Shown one piece after another: positions 23,008-36,499 of a stretch of 64,000 nt of DNA. Position numbers and translations under genes: made by a program. The notes under the pieces are model-generated. The model did no database searches, had not been told where the DNA came from, and worked only from the letters and a program-made list of their open reading frames with translations. Source of the stretch: Ochotona curzoniae. Taxonomy: Eukaryota; Chordata; Mammalia; Lagomorpha; Ochotonidae. The stretch's first letter is position 1. Every line of letters starts with the position of its first letter. The stretch spans positions 9,982,001-10,046,000 of the forward strand of contig NW_024467120.1 of the NCBI RefSeq assembly GCF_017591425.1, in the 5' to 3' direction.

Positions 23008-26000
23008 AAAAGCATAAAACATAAAGGAACTAACTTTCACAGCACACATACAACATATACTTCAAATGAGTCTCATCACAACCCTTTCAATGCAGTGGTA
23101 TCCAAGATTTCATAAGGCTTGATCAGAACCATCTGAAACACCACACTACAATGCAACAGCGAAACTAGACCAGAGAGTGCTACCTCGAAACAGAGAAGCC
23201 AAACTACCTGAAGAGACCCATCACTAACAGACTACATGAAAAGATTTAAAAAGTGTTCCTTAAGAAAAAAAAATTGTTCAGAGCTATTTTACTTTAGAAA
23301 TGCTTCATTCAGTGACACGTACCACACGCTTTGAGCACCCTGTGATTGGGTTTGGTGGATATCCATAACCTACTTAAAGGAATGGTCTCTTCTATAATCC
23401 ATGCTTCATTTTCCTTCTGTCAAGACATCTTCAGCCTCTTCTGTGCACTATATAAGTCTTGCCTCATGTTTCCTCACTGCAGTGGGTCCCTCCTTATTTG
23501 ACAATCTGTTCTATATGCTACTGAGATAGCTTAGGGCACAACTTGATAAAAGCAGAGACTAATCATAGACTGGTACATTTTTTTTTTACAACTGAGGATT
23601 GCACAGCAGACAAATGGACACAGACATCCTGGCAGGCAGAGGTTGGGGGAAATCAAATTACACCCAAGTTTCTCAATATATCCAAATTATAAGTTATCTT
23701 CTGTATATAAGTAAAACCCAAGACCCCCTCAGAAAATCGCTTGGGGACCAGCCTGAGAAATAACATTGTACAAGCTAAAAAAGGCAATTTAAAAGGGTTC
23801 CTAATAACAACTACTTGAATGAGGTTATAGTTTATATCCAACAAATGGATTAGATCTATAAAGGTGCCACAAGGCTATCTCAAGGAGTAAAGCATTGGCA
23901 AAACTCAAACTCCAATGTTTGTGCACAAAGGTAAAATATTAAGTTTCTGATTATGTGGTTTGAATCTCTGTAGGAACTGCTTTCTTCCTCCACATGAACA
24001 CAATCTCTGTTGATGTGTGCCCCAATTTATCCCTTCCTGTATGCTTTGCAAAGTAGGCCACCTCATTGTTTTCTTTATCAGCAAAGAAGGATTTGCCTCT
24101 AATTATGTATTTTTTTGTTGTTGTTGATTGTCATTAAACATGCCCTGCATATTTGAGACCATATGCTTCCTAAGAAAGGACTGTCTAGTTCAACAGGCAG
24201 CCTGCCAACTAGTAGGTTCACAATGAATAATTACAAACAGACAACTCAAGGATAGGAATATTTCATCCATTTTAGTAAGAGGACTTCCAATCTGAAAGTT
24301 CATTCCCTCTGGAACCATACTTTGGCACAAATATGAAAACTTGGATGATTCCTGACTAACATCAAGAAATATCTGTATTCCATAGTCATACAGTTAATTC
24401 TAATTAATCTGTTCACACTTGTTGTTCGGTAGAGTCTACAGCAATGTGTGTTATTATCACAAACAGGTGACCGAAAGGAATGAGACAAGTCTGTCTTCTA
24501 ATTTACCTTTACTATGAATGCTGGACTCCCTTGCCCTTTCTTTTGCACCCACTACTAACTCACTGCATACTAGAGCAGAAAATTATTCCAGTGTAATGCA
24601 GAAATACATCATAAGTTTGTTGACAGGAGGCATGGCTTTTTTTCCTTCTCACCCCAGTAGCACCTAATACAGTCTAAAGAAATGATAACAGTCAAAAATA
24701 TTACCCCGCATGTTTTAAAAAGTTAAGAACCAAACATCAATTCAGCTCAAGTGAATTCTGTCGGGAAGGCTACAGATTGGAGATACTTCAGAGCAAAGTC
24801 CCTGAACTCTGATTTCATGTAATGTCTTTCAACAGAGATGAACAGACCCTTCTCTCCTGATCTGTATGGCTTTTTACAGTAGTTTGAAAACAGCATGGAA
24901 ACTGATTTACAGCCAAAAAGCCATTTGTAGCCTGGAGGAGCCATTAATGGCTGCCTAGTCCCAGCAGGCTTATTTGTAAAAAATGCAACTGTAAGTTTAA
25001 CCTAGTGAGCTGCATGCTTCTAATAACACGCAGCAGTCCATGGCTGAGTTTGAATATATCCCAGGTTCAGAGTGGATCATGGAACTAAATCATCTCTTAT
25101 TCCAGCCTGCTCATTTTGAACCAACTCATTTTACAGTGTGGTTGGCATAGCCTCTCCAGTTAAGGATGACTGCTCAAAGCACATAGGGCAATGCTGTGTT
25201 AGCACAGCCTTGACGGTGAGGCTGTTGACACAAATTGCATCATGCACTATTTGAGATTTAATATCCAGAAGGATATTTTCCAATGGTAACTAATGTGTAA
25301 CAAAACAAAACAGACACCGAAATAAAATTCCTAATCGACATTTCTACTTAATCTGATATTCAAATTATATTATATTGATCCTTAAGAAATTGATTTGCTG
25401 CCACCCATATAAAAGATCTTGACTGAATTTCTGGATCCTAGCTCTGTCCATAGCCTAGCAGCAATCCCTGTAGACATTTGGGGAATAAAACAGTATATGA
25501 AAGCTCTCTCTTTCTGTCTTTCGTGTTCTCTCTCTCTCTGTCTAACATTTCCCTCAAAAACCAAGTAGTAAATAATTTAGAATGTTATGCATACATTTTT
25601 GCTTTATAATCCATACTAAACATTACTAATGAGAGCACAGCTCAATAAACAATTGTAATAATGCATTTATTTTACTTGTATTTTGTGCTGAAGAGAAGGA
25701 AACACAGTTCCTCTATACAAAGGATCCATCAAACATCTTAAAAAATTATCTTTCTGTAACAGAACACTCCACTATAATTTGTTAGAGCTTATTGTGCTGG
25801 AAGTGATAAATTTTAAACTTCCCAATTAGATTTTACAGCAACCAGTACAACTTAACCTTTTGTAGACCCCTGAATACTTTTGCTCACCATGGATTAGATG
25901 GTCCCACAAATCACCATAAGCAAGTGCTAGTGTGAATATTTTCCTATTAATTACTTCTTCAGTGCCAACATAATTAAGAATTGGTACTTACAGGCTGGCT

Positions 26001-27295
26001 TCTTACTTTTATTAAATCAGTTCTACCTCTTGTATTAAAATTGCAGAAAATCCTTTAGAGCATGTCTGGTTTTATGATCAGGACTTTCCATTCTAGTTCT
26101 AATTTTCATTTTGGTTGCCCAGCTCTTTGCATATCTGATTTTACATTTAGCTACAATCAGATAAGGCTTTGATTGGGAAGTCTTTATTTTTTAATTTTAG
26201 TCCTACCTATTCACTGTCTTTTAAAACTCCTGAGAAAGACACAAATAATAGCATAGAAAATATACCAATAGAAAGTGAAATTATTCTCATCTAAACCGTG
26301 ATTTCTATATATATTTTTCTTTTCTTGCATTGAAAAGAGAGCCTCCAAAACATTTAGATGCATGAATAGTTCAGGGAGTCCGGCTGGGGTAAACCTCTTC
26401 AAATTTGCAAACATTTTTACTGTGCCATAGAAGCTCCTAGACACCAAGTGTGAAAAACTCTCCTGAGAAGCACTTTCAATCCAAAACTCAGCTTTATAAA
26501 GAGTATATAGAAATGTATTTAAGTGATTATAGGGAAATAAATCCATGAAGCTTTCAGAAATTATCTTTCTACTAAACATATTTAAAAGTCTGAGATCACT
26601 TTGATATTTTTAAAATCTCTTTTTCAAAACACTCTAGCTAAATACTGTTTTCAATCATCAAAAAAGCGAAAAGGAGGATAATACAGGCAGGATTATTTCT
26701 GTAAGACTTTATGAAACTAAAAGCTTAGTATCAACCTTCAATATTACCCAGGGGTGCTAAATAATACGCTTATAGTCAGGCTGTAATATAGTGAGACTTA
26801 TAAGCATTACACTATGTAAAAGAGGTTAGTAATAAAAAAAAGAAATCATATATGATTTCATGCATGCAAAATGGATAGAGGGAACCAATCCCTCGAGGTG
26901 GAGTGGACTGATGTTACCAGGGCTCCAATCAGGGAGCGTGAGCCTTCAGATGAGGAAAGGCAGAGAAAATGGGGAATAACTCACAATTGGGAAAGGGCTT
27001 CATTTTATTATGATAAAATTGCATTTTATCATGATAAAACTGACTATGGTGATGACAGTGTCTTCATTGTACAATCAGTGTCTACATTGTACATTTTAAC
27101 GGGATTATTGTACCCCATGTAAATGATTTATCTATAAATATGTTATTGTTTTCAAACTTCAGAACACTAACTTCTATTACAAATAATGATTAAAGACTGC
27201 TCTGTGTCAGGACCCCTGACAGCAATGGTTAGTGAATTGTCTTTCTGAACAGCCCTAGGTTGGTTCCCAGATCTCAATGGTTAATATCTAGCACT
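23008..27295. other. Long repeat-poor non-coding stretch
   Basis: About 4.3 kb with no L1 or SINE recognised. A T10 run lies near 23579. CT-rich low complexity lies at 25503-25542. Segments 24880-25260 and 25760-26200 have balanced composition and homeobox-like TAATTA/ATTA words, as in conserved non-coding DNA. Open frames (for example 26211-26579 minus) have no recognised domain. No splice-bounded exon is convincing. Confidence 0.45.
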
Positions 27296-27585
27296 TTTAA
27301 ATTTATTTACTGATTCTTTCTATAGGCAGAGAGACAGACAAATAGAGCTCCCGTCAGCTGCTTGACTTCCCAAATGACAGAAACCAGGAACCTGAGCTGG
27401 GGTGGGATGAGGTGGGGGGAGAGGGGGAGAAGGACCCACTTACTTAAGCTGCCACTGGTGTTTCTAGGATTTGAATTGACAGGAAGCTGAAAGTAGGAGC
27501 CATTATCAATGAGTCAAGATGCCCGAATGTGGAACCTGGGAATTCTAATCAGTGTCTTAAATGGTAAGCCAAATATCCACCCCTA
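27296..27585 (-). mobile_element. Old C-type SINE
   Basis: 'ataggcagagagacagacaaatagagctccc', 'cagctgcttgacttcccaaatgac', 'gacaggaagctgaaagtaggagcc', 'gcccgaatgtgg' parallel the older SINE branch in reverse. A G-rich run (27400-27430) has expanded inside it. Confidence 0.6.
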
Positions 27586-27866
27586 GAAGGTGACCATGTC
27601 ATGCACCGTTCCGGGAAAGGCGAAGAACAGTGAAGCCATGATCCAAATGATCGGTGGAAATATCTCCTCATTCTGCTGAGAAGAGGATGCATGTGCTGCT
27701 GCAAGGGAGAAAAGCCATTCACATTAGAACCCGCATTAAACCCCGTACATGTTTATTTGATGAGACTGCTCGTCTTGGACTGACAAAAGCCACACAAGTC
27801 TGATTATGTCTAGCTAACTCTACATGCTCCTACTCTTTTTAGAGCCTTGAAAACACAATAAAACAT

Positions 27867-27966
27867 AAGAGTGAATTGAATGCCTAAAAAGCTGTGTCAC
27901 ATAATGCAAGGTAATATAAATAAATAAATAAAGTGAAATTTTTTTAAAAAAAGAGTGAATTGAATG
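27867..27966 (+). mobile_element. Ultra-short L1 stub (68 bp) with perfect 16-bp target-site duplications
   Basis: AAGAGTGAATTGAATG occurs at 27867-27882 and again, identical, at 27951-27966. The 68 bases between begin 'cctaaaaagctgtgtcacat' and end in an A/T-rich tail, matching the extreme 3' end of the L1 3' UTR at 56703-56770 ('cctataaaactgtatcacat'). It is a severely 5'-truncated L1 insertion on the plus strand. Confidence 0.9.
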
Positions 27967-29402
27967 GACTCCACCTCCCCACCACCTCACTGTATTTATA
28001 AAGAGAAAGATCAACAACTCAACACACAGCTGAAATACATCTAAAGGATTCAAAGTGTCAGATCCCTTACTAATGGAAGAAAGTTACATCCAGGGAATAC
28101 AAAACATAATTAAAGTACCCATTAGCCAAGACAGTGACTGGTTTAGACCACCTACATTCACCCAGTCTCCAATATAGCCTATTCCACTCAAGACAGGGAA
28201 CATCTTACAGAGGCCAGTTTCATTCCCTTGACAAATTATTCAAACATCATCTATATTATTAAAGAACAAATGGAGCCATCTCACACGGAGTCTAAAAGAT
28301 GAACCATCAGTTTGGGGGAACTAGCTCAATTCATTTAACAAGACAATTACATAGAACACTCATATCCACATGTTAAACAAATCTTAATCCTTTGAGTTTG
28401 TATAAAGCCAATAGCAGACTTAAAATAAGAAATATTATATCTTAAATACACATATATAGAATGTATGTATATACATATTATATATATATACGAATGGGTA
28501 GGTGGGTGGGTGGATGAATAGATACAGAGAAGAAATGGAAGAGAGGATGAGACAGAGAACGTAGGGGACGACTGGAGAAAGCCTATTAAGAATGACATGC
28601 AAGATTATTCACAAGTCAACTATCTAAAACCATAGCTTCTCATGTCACTGACTCTCGAGAGAAGAGACATTCTTAGGAATAAAGAAATATCCACTATGGG
28701 TCTAGATTAAGGACTTCAGCAGCAAGGGTCAGAAAATGTTGTCCTTACTTTATCTGTCACTGATTCAACCACATCTTTCTTTTCCAGAGAAAAGAGAAAG
28801 TCAACTTAATGAAGGAGGTGTAGATATTACAGAAATGATGGGGAAAGATGCACATTTTGAAAATGACAATTGCTCCCACTGAGTCCATGCACTTGCTCTT
28901 CAGAACATTCTGGACAGGCTATTATTATCCCAGCAGGATTGAAAGAGCGCTCATTTTGCTAGTAACATGGGAACAGAGGAAAGCCTGTGACATTCTATGC
29001 AGTGAGGGACATTTCACTGAGCCCCATCCTCCCACGGTCGTTCTACGTTTGGACAGGCTTCCCTTCATTTTTGCAGCCTGGAAGAGGAAGCCAACAAGCT
29101 ATTTATACAAGAAAAAGAATCAGAGTTCTGATTTTTAATTGGATTAAATTGTTGTGGTCTTTGCCATGGTACTAGCAAAATAGCGGAGAGAAATTAATGT
29201 TCCCTCTCCATTACAATGCATAGTGAGGTTAAGAAAGGCAAAGGAGGAATACAGATAGTCTCTGACTTAAAATGGCTCTACTTGATGATGTTTCAACTTT
29301 TTTATGGTGTAAAAGTGATGAGTATTCAGTAGAAGCCCACACAGAATGTTATACTTGGATCTCTTCCTAATGACAGATTTGTTTATTCATCTACAAGTCA
29401 GA
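27967..29402. other. Unique DNA with small simple repeats
   Basis: TA-rich low complexity at 28445-28490 and a GGTG/GGTA repeat at 28497-28513. No gene recognised; frame 28848-29138 has no known domain. Confidence 0.4.
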
Positions 29403-29676
29403 GGGCCAGCACAGTGGTGCAGATGACTAATTCACCTAAAGACACCCACATCCCATATGGATGTCAGTTTGAGTCCTGGCTGTCCCCATTTCTGATCCAG
29501 CTCCTGCTAATGGTCTGGAAAAGCAGCAGAGGATGGTCCAATGCTTTGGCTCTTGCACCCATGTGAGAGAGCTGGAAGAAGCTCCCTGCTTATGGCTTCA
29601 AACCAACCAAGCTCTACCTATTGTGGCCATTTGGGGAGTAAACCAACAAAGAAATCTCTTTCTCTTCTCTCTCTCT

Positions 29677-29721
<45 letters not shown>

Positions 29722-29762
29722 CTCTAAATTTCAAGTAAAATGAATAAATCTTTATAAAAAAT
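29403..29762 (+). mobile_element. C-type SINE with (GT)n in its tail
   Basis: Head 'agggccagcacagtggtgcag', 'catcccatatggatgtcag', 'ggtctggaaaagcagcagagg', 'tgtggccatttggggagtaaacc', then CT-rich linker, a (GT)20 tract (29680-29719) and 'aatgaataaatctttata'. The dinucleotide tract has grown from the pyrimidine-rich linker. Confidence 0.9.
29680..29719. repeat. (GT)20 microsatellite
   Basis: Forty bases of GT inside the SINE tail linker. Confidence 0.97.
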
Positions 29763-29769
29763 GAAAACA

Positions 29770-30050
29770 AAAGCCAGAATTACAGAGACAGGAAGAAAAA
29801 GAGAGATCTGTTGCTTCATGCCTCAGCCACACTTGTCAGGGCTGTGCCAGGCATGAGCCAAGAGCGAGAAGCTTCATCTGGATATTCCACTGAGTCACAG
29901 GGTCCAAATAGCTGGGCCACATTTCATTGCTTTTCCTAGACCCTTAGCAAAGAGCTAGATGGGAAGTAAAGCAGGTGACACAAGAACCTGCACCCAAATA
30001 CAACGTTGGCAGGAGTCATCTTTATCCATTATGCCACAATATCGGTCGCT
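29770..30050 (-). mobile_element. Old C-type SINE
   Basis: 'cagaattacagagacaggaag', 'gagccaagagcgagaagcttcatctgg', 'gggccacatttcattgcttttcctag', 'gagctagatgggaagtaaagcagg', 'cttgatgccacaat'-like head. It lies tail to tail with the plus SINE at 29403. Confidence 0.7.
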
Positions 30051-30239
30051 GCACTTGAATCTTTTTCCTAATTTAGCACTATGTGGTCCTATCCTTTCAA
30101 AACGTGGTCAGCAGAGACCACGTGTACATGTTCCAGTTAGTCCTGTGGTCAACAGAGGAAAGCATTGATGCTCTAGAGTGTGGCTGAGTTAGGATGCTCA
30201 CTAACTCAGGTACAATCAATGCGTTTTCTACTTTTAGAA

Positions 30240-30550
30240 ATCTTTTAATATTTATTTCTTATTTACTCATCTATTTGAAAGGCAGAATGTCAGGATGGAG
30301 AAGAGACAGATTTACCAATCAATTATCTGCTGGTTAACTCCCCAAATGGCCCTAACAGCCAAAGCTAACCCAGGCTACTGTCAGGAACCAGAAGCTCCAT
30401 CTGGGTCTCTCACATGAAAGGCAAGGGCTCAAGTCTTTGAACATCGTCTTCCTAGGTACATTAGCAAAAAAGTACATCAGGATCAGGGCGGTCAGAACTC
30501 CAACCAGTACTACAGTAACAAATGTAGTTGTTGTAAGCAGCAACTTAACT
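30240..30550 (-). mobile_element. Old C-type SINE
   Basis: 'tttgaaaggcagaatgtcagg', 'tctgctggttaactccccaaatggcc', 'aaccagaagctccatctgggtctctcac', 'aggtacattagcaaaaaagtacatcaggatcagg'. It is diverged and its head is eroded. Confidence 0.75.
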
Positions 30551-30576
30551 TGACCCATCATGTTGATGCACTTAAA

Positions 30577-30850
30577 ATATTTTTTAAAGATTTACTTATT
30601 TTTATCGGAAAGGCAAGTACACAGAAAGAAGAAGATACAGAAAGATTTTCCATACACTAATTTACTCCCCAGGTGACTGCAACGGCTAAAGCTGAGGCAG
30701 TCAGAAGCCAGGAGGCATGATCTTCCAGGTCTCCCACACACATGCAAGGTCCCAAAGCTTTGGGCCATCCTCCACTGCTTACACAGCCCATATGGGATGC
30801 CAGTGGTTGCGAGGTGAGAATTTAGCCACTAGGATATCGTGACAGGCCCA
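30577..30850 (-). mobile_element. C-type SINE with internal deletion
   Basis: 'ttaaagatttacttatttttatcggaaaggc', 'tttactccccaggtgactgcaacgg', 'gaagccaggaggc', 'cccatatgggatgcc', head 'ggatatcgtgacaggccca'. About 60 bases between 'cactgctt' and 'cccatatggg' are missing. Confidence 0.9.
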
Positions 30851-32387
30851 ATGTATCCTACTTTTACTACTTTAAATTAGAATGAGTTGATCTAGAAGTA
30901 ACTCCATCCTACTTTAAGGTGCATCTGCTTGTACCAGATACATGATTTTTCATGACAAACGGGCAGGTAAAGGAACAATGGCCACAGTACTAGGCATTAG
31001 GTTCCACCATTAAGAATTAGTGCCAGTGACTAAACCTAGTCATTGCCATTGGGTCTCAGAGACTGTGTCGCTTGGGGAACAGCAATGTATTGGAAATTAA
31101 AGTGGCATGTGATTTCTTTGAACCAAAAATTTTATTCCAGTAGGAAAGTGTCAATTGAGTAAAAGTACATTTCAGAAAGAGTAAGAGGTTCAGATAGGCG
31201 GTCTTTTCAGACTACACATTATTTCTCTAGTAGGATGGAAGAGGCAAAGTGAGAAACCACATGGACCCCTAATGAATGGGGGGTTCACCACAGACAGTGC
31301 CACTCAAAGGCAGCTAACAGTAGAAAGCTAAGACTTTGGAGTACATTCAGGCTAGGAGCACCATTTCAACAGGAGATCCTTAGATCAGGTAACACAATAG
31401 TCTCACCCATCAAATGCATGCCAAGGCTCTCCGCATTCTGAAAAGAATAACAAAGACTTCTTCAAGAGAACCTACAATTATTTTTGACATTTTGGAAGGC
31501 ACTTTTGTCACATTCAGAATGCTCCAATACCAACTTTAAAAGGTGAACTATTGTAGGAAAAGTCTAGATGGATGTCTGTTTTTGAAAGGAGTGCTCACCT
31601 GCATCCAAATTTGCCTCCAACTGAAACACAATTTAGTCATTGATTGAAAGATTTTTCATAGAACTCCAGTGAAAAACGTCTGTAAATACTTCTAGCCTTA
31701 CCCCAGTTAACTTATGATTTAGAAGTAAAATGGTAAAATATAGTTTTTTGTTATGAGACTAGTAAGAAATGGGTCACTCAGACGTACTTGCAATTTTATT
31801 AATGACATAATTTTTCCCTGCCTTGTCTACATTCTCCAATTTTTCTTTAGTGGGCATGTCTTTCTTTTGTATTTAGAAACAAGTTGACAAAAAGGAAAAG
31901 GAAAAACACAGTATAGAAGAAAAGCACCGTGATAAAGCAAAAGGCGAAACAGCCAAGTACTTACCATGATTGGTGTTGGTAGGAATGCAGGAGATGACTT
32001 TCTATTCTTCAGTAACTTCAATCTTTCTACAAAGAGCATGTATTTTTATCAGTAAATATCTCAAGGATGCAAAAGCAACTTGCAGAGAGAATACTGTATT
32101 ATTCAATTTTAAATACCTAGAAACTAATGTAAACATTTGCAATGGTTTTACTGAAACAGGGCTGAGAATATGGGTCCCACAAGATAAAAGAAAGTATTCA
32201 CCTGACACAGGGCACATCTCGCAGTCTTCAACTAATGGACTGTAGACTCCAAGGCTTCAAATACATTAATCATAAACTTGGACTTTTTCCTAAAACACCT
32301 ATATCAGTCCACTATCATCCCAGAATGTTCCTATCATTACAATCAGAAAAATATTTCTGGAACAATCATCATTTAAATGTACTTGTT
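30851..32387. other. Unique non-coding DNA
   Basis: No repeat recognised. Overlapping short frames at 31827-32245 show no family similarity. Confidence 0.4.
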
Positions 32388-32697
32388 AGGCCTGGTGCTA
32401 TGGCTTACGTTGCATACACCAGGATCCCATAGTAGCACTAGTTCATGTCCCAGCTGCTCCATTTCCCATCCAACTCCCTGCTTGTAGCCTGGGAAAACAG
32501 TAAAGGATGATCCCAAAGCCTTGGGAATTTACACCTTCACAGAAGCGCCAGAAGAAGCTCCTGGCTTTGGACTGGCTCAGCTCCAGACTTTACAGCCACT
32601 TGGGGAGTAACCAGGAAAGGAGATCTTTATCTCTTTATCTCTTTCTCTCTCTAAACCTACCTTTCCAATTAAAAATAAATAACTAAATGTTTTAAAT
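32388..32697 (+). mobile_element. C-type SINE, full length
   Basis: Head 'ggcctggtgctatggcttacg', 'ggatcccatagtagc', 'gcttgtagcctgggaaaacag', 'agaagaagctcctggctttgg', tail 'ccaattaaaaataaataac'. An AT dinucleotide-rich patch (32700-32785) follows. Confidence 0.92.
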
Positions 32698-32869
32698 AAA
32701 ATTCTATATATAAAATTATATATGTGATATATATTTTTAAATTGCATACATCTATATATAAGTATATATATACATATATACATAATCTTCTGAAAAAAAA
32801 AAACTGAATCTGAAGGTTGAAATGCCATGAAAAGAATGCATCACTGGCAGGGGGTGTTATCACAGAGCA

Positions 32870-33170
32870 ATCTTAGCCGCAGCTTGTACAAAGCTGTATC
32901 CCTATGTTGCAGTGTTGGCTTGGGTCCCTTGCTACTCTGCATCTAATCCAGCGTCATGTTAATGCACCTGGGAAGCAGTGGGTTATAGCTCAAGGAATTG
33001 AGCTCCTGCTTTCCATGTAGATGGACTGCTTGACTCCTAGTTCCAGTTTTGAACAGCCCCAGCTATTGCAACCATTTGGGGATGTATGCCAGGAGATAAA
33101 AGAACTCTTTGTATCTACCATTCTTTTTTTTTTTTTTTTGAGCAAATAAACACACATACACATCTTGGTA
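32870..33170 (+). mobile_element. Old C-type SINE with T17 run
   Basis: 'gtgttggcttgggtccc', 'catgttaatgcacctgggaagcagtggg', 'cagccccagctattgcaaccatttgggg' and tail 'gagcaaataaacacac' match the older branch. A T17 homopolymer at 33123-33139 interrupts the tail. Confidence 0.65.
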
Positions 33171-33351
33171 TAGGTTCCATTTCATAGTTCTCTCTAAGAA
33201 ACAATGTTTTGAACATGATCTTTGACTTCTTTTGGAGACAATTGCCTCCTCTATTCAGGAAAGGGAAAACCTCAAAATACATCATGCTCCTTTTTCTTCT
33301 GTCAGCTCATCTCTCAGTTTAGATGGCTATAATCTTGAAAAATGAAAAACA

Positions 33352-33640
33352 GAGGTCCAGCATGATGGCTCAATTGATTAATCCTCCACCACCAAGTACC
33401 AGGATACCCTATAGACACTGGTTCATGTCCTGGCTGCTCCACTTGTCATCCATCTCCCTACTTGTAGTCTGGGAAAGCAAAAGAGGATGCCCCAAAGCCT
33501 TGAGACCCAAAGGAAGCTCCTGGCTCCTAGCTTTGGATCATTCCAGCCATCACAGCCATTTAAGCAGTGAACCAGCAGATCAAAGATCTTTGTTTCTCCT
33601 TCTCTGTAACTCATCCTTTCAAATAAATTTTTTTTTAAGA
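33352..33640 (+). mobile_element. C-type SINE
   Basis: 'aggtccagcatgatggctcaattg', 'ggataccctatagacactggttcatgtcctggctgctcc', 'gtctgggaaagcaaaagagg', 'agctcctggctcctagc', tail 'tttcaaataaattttttttt'. Confidence 0.88.
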
Positions 33641-35984
33641 AAAAGAATACTGAGGGAATGGTCAAATGGATAAGGACACACAGAGTTCTCCGGGTGGTGG
33701 TGGGGTGTGTGGGGGAGAAATTCTTGAGTACCTTGGTCAGGGCCAAGAAGGTAGGTACTCTGAAAAGAGATTGTGTCCTCAAAGCAAAACTTCAATCATT
33801 TTGTAATTTCTTTTAAGTTGATCTTAATTTTTTAGTAAGCCTCCATTTAATCTCTAATCTCAAGATAGTAGAATAATGCAGCAAGATTTTTAATGACCTT
33901 TTTTCCAGAGGAACTACTGAAAATATAATCTATCAATATTCTTATAAAAACGAGCTACTAAAATGTGTGACCTTTCTCCCATATATGTTATGTCTACAAG
34001 GTGCTGTGACAGTTCTTTTGAAAGCTCATCTACAATAAGTACACGGGGAAACACAGATAAATAACAGGATTTTCTGAAATGGTGAGGAAGGGTTTATTTC
34101 TTTACCTCTGTTGGAAACAAAGAGGTTTATTAATAAGAAAGAAGGCAGAACACATTTAAAGAGGAATGAATTAAGGACAAAAGAAACTAGATGTTTCCTG
34201 GCCATAAGGCTTTCTGTTTTGGAAAGAAAAGTTTGTATTTTGAATCCATTTTATGTTGCTATAAATTGCACTTTTCTTTTTAGGTAATTTTATAATAAGC
34301 ATTACTAGTTTAACATTTTGTTTAATGCAATAGTTATGTCCACTATATTTTATGAGTGTTAGATTATATGTAAGCATAGATTTCACTCTAAGTACTATCA
34401 TTGTCACAATCATCTTTCAGTTTCTTTGAAGGAAATAACATTCAATGAACCAATCAGAAGGTTCATTTGACTTCTTGGATTTACATCCAACCTTTTGTTT
34501 AAATGACAAGTTTAACTCAATGAAGCTGATATTAGTCTTAAAAATTAAGAACTTACTCTTGCCAAGTCTCCCTTTTCATGATCAAGTTTCCAATCCTAAA
34601 TTTAGTGAATTGGACTTTTCTCTCACCAGATGAACTGTGGTAAAGAATTACTCAATGGAAACTGAAAGCCTAAAATAAATAGAGATGATTCATTCTGAAG
34701 TCCCTTCCTATTTTAGAACGTTGGTCCAGGCTTCCTGACGTCCAAGAGTAATAAATGAGCCTGAGTTGACATCTTGATTTGTTAATTCAGAAAGACCCAG
34801 TCAGTTTCATGCTAGATTCATGTGGGGCCCCATAAAGCTAATTAGATTTGGGAGAAAATCTGGCATATGCCTGTTCAAGTTTTGTAGAAAAATTCATCAT
34901 TTATATTTTGAGGCAGCTAATGTGACAGTTCCTTCAACAATTCCCAAAGAAGATTATAAGGAATAATAGCATCAGGAACTAAAAGGGCCAGAAATAAAAT
35001 TTCAAAATTAAAAACAAGTCAACAATTATTCTAGAAGTGGAGTCTAAATAACAAATCAATAAGCACCTGATTAAACAACTGAACTACAAGGTCAAAATCG
35101 CACTCAACCTTTACAAGCGAAAAAAGGCAACCAACCACTAAAAGGATGTGCGCCTCTGCAGTTTTATCCAGCAGTGGTGATGAGTTTAGATCGTTCACAC
35201 CGTCAGCTTTGTTTCATTTGACCAAGGCTTAAGATGGTAAAAACAAAGCCATACATAAGATACTGGACACCGACAACAGAACAACTTAAGCAGTGACCCA
35301 AGTTTGCATTTTGTGTTCCCATCCTATGGAACACTTGTGATTGATCAAGCACAGGTGTGACTGCAACCATCAAACCAGGAGCCAAACTATCAAAATTTAC
35401 ACATTATTTAAATGATATACGAATGGCAATGGAACATTGATGTGCAGAAAGCAATACAGGAAATATATTTAGATATTTTTTCTTTTTTTAAGGAATCTCT
35501 GTCTGTGGGAAATATATTTACAACATACCACAAGCCAAACCCTGGATTGGTTTTTCTCAATACAAATAAAAGTAAACACCAAATTACATGATGTCCAGAT
35601 GTGCCAGGTATTCTCACTGGTTTTTGCACAGCAACCCACTTAACTCAAAACAACTCCATCTGTCTGATTTCGAGCAGATTCTGATACTTTTTTTTTTAAT
35701 CAACAGATCTATGTTTGGACTAAACCAAAGTCAAGAATTGCCCCTTAGAAGTGGCCTCGGTCTGCCCCTCATCTTGTGACAGACTGGGTATTTTGGTGTT
35801 CAGAGAACCACACAAGCCTGTCCACCTGAAGCCCATGCTCTCCTTCCTACAGACACACCTGATACATTCCACTCTGCCCACTACCTCACAGCCTGCTTCG
35901 CAAACCAAGGGGTAATGGTCACTGAATGAACTGAAGTGCATATGAAGAAATCAACTATTTACCTGATTGGCACACAGATATTAG
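33641..35984. other. Repeat-poor non-coding stretch
   Basis: About 2.3 kb with no L1 or SINE recognised. Frames at 35588-35941 on both strands overlap and have no recognised domain. Confidence 0.4.
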
Positions 35985-36454
35985 TGTCTGAGAATTTTTT
36001 AACTTTTTAAAATATTTATATAAACTGAGCAGTATATTTTTAGGAGCACAATGTTACTTCTTACCCAACCCTTCCTCCAACCTGCATTCCCTGCCCTTCC
36101 TCCCCCTCCTCTATTAAGATGTTTGCAATGGCACATTTTCATTTCACTTTACAAACACAGGCTTAACATGGGATTTGGTAAAGATTTCAAGAAATAATGC
36201 ATAGGAGGAAAAAATCCAATCACCAAAAGTACCTACACAACTATAAATTTTAATTAGATCTCATGCTGCCCTTCTTGTTCATACAGATTACATTTGTGGG
36301 TACTCCATATATTAATTACCACAAGCCAGGGAAAACAATAATATTTATCTTTTGGGGACGGGCTTATTTCACTAAGCATAACAGTTTCCAGTTGCAACAA
36401 TTTTGTAACAAAATGCAGAAACTCATTATTTCTTAAAGACGAGTAGCATTCCAT

Positions 36455-36455
<1 letters not shown>

Positions 36456-36496
<41 letters not shown>
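36456..36496. repeat. (GT)20 microsatellite
   Basis: Pure GT run grown from the native 'gtgtatata' of the L1, next to the inserted SINE. Confidence 0.97.
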
Positions 36497-36498
<2 letters not shown>

Positions 36499-36499
36499 C

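Noticed and set aside
26211..26579. 122-codon frame, minus strand
   Set aside because: No recognised domain, no splice-bounded context and AT-driven composition. Kept as non-coding.
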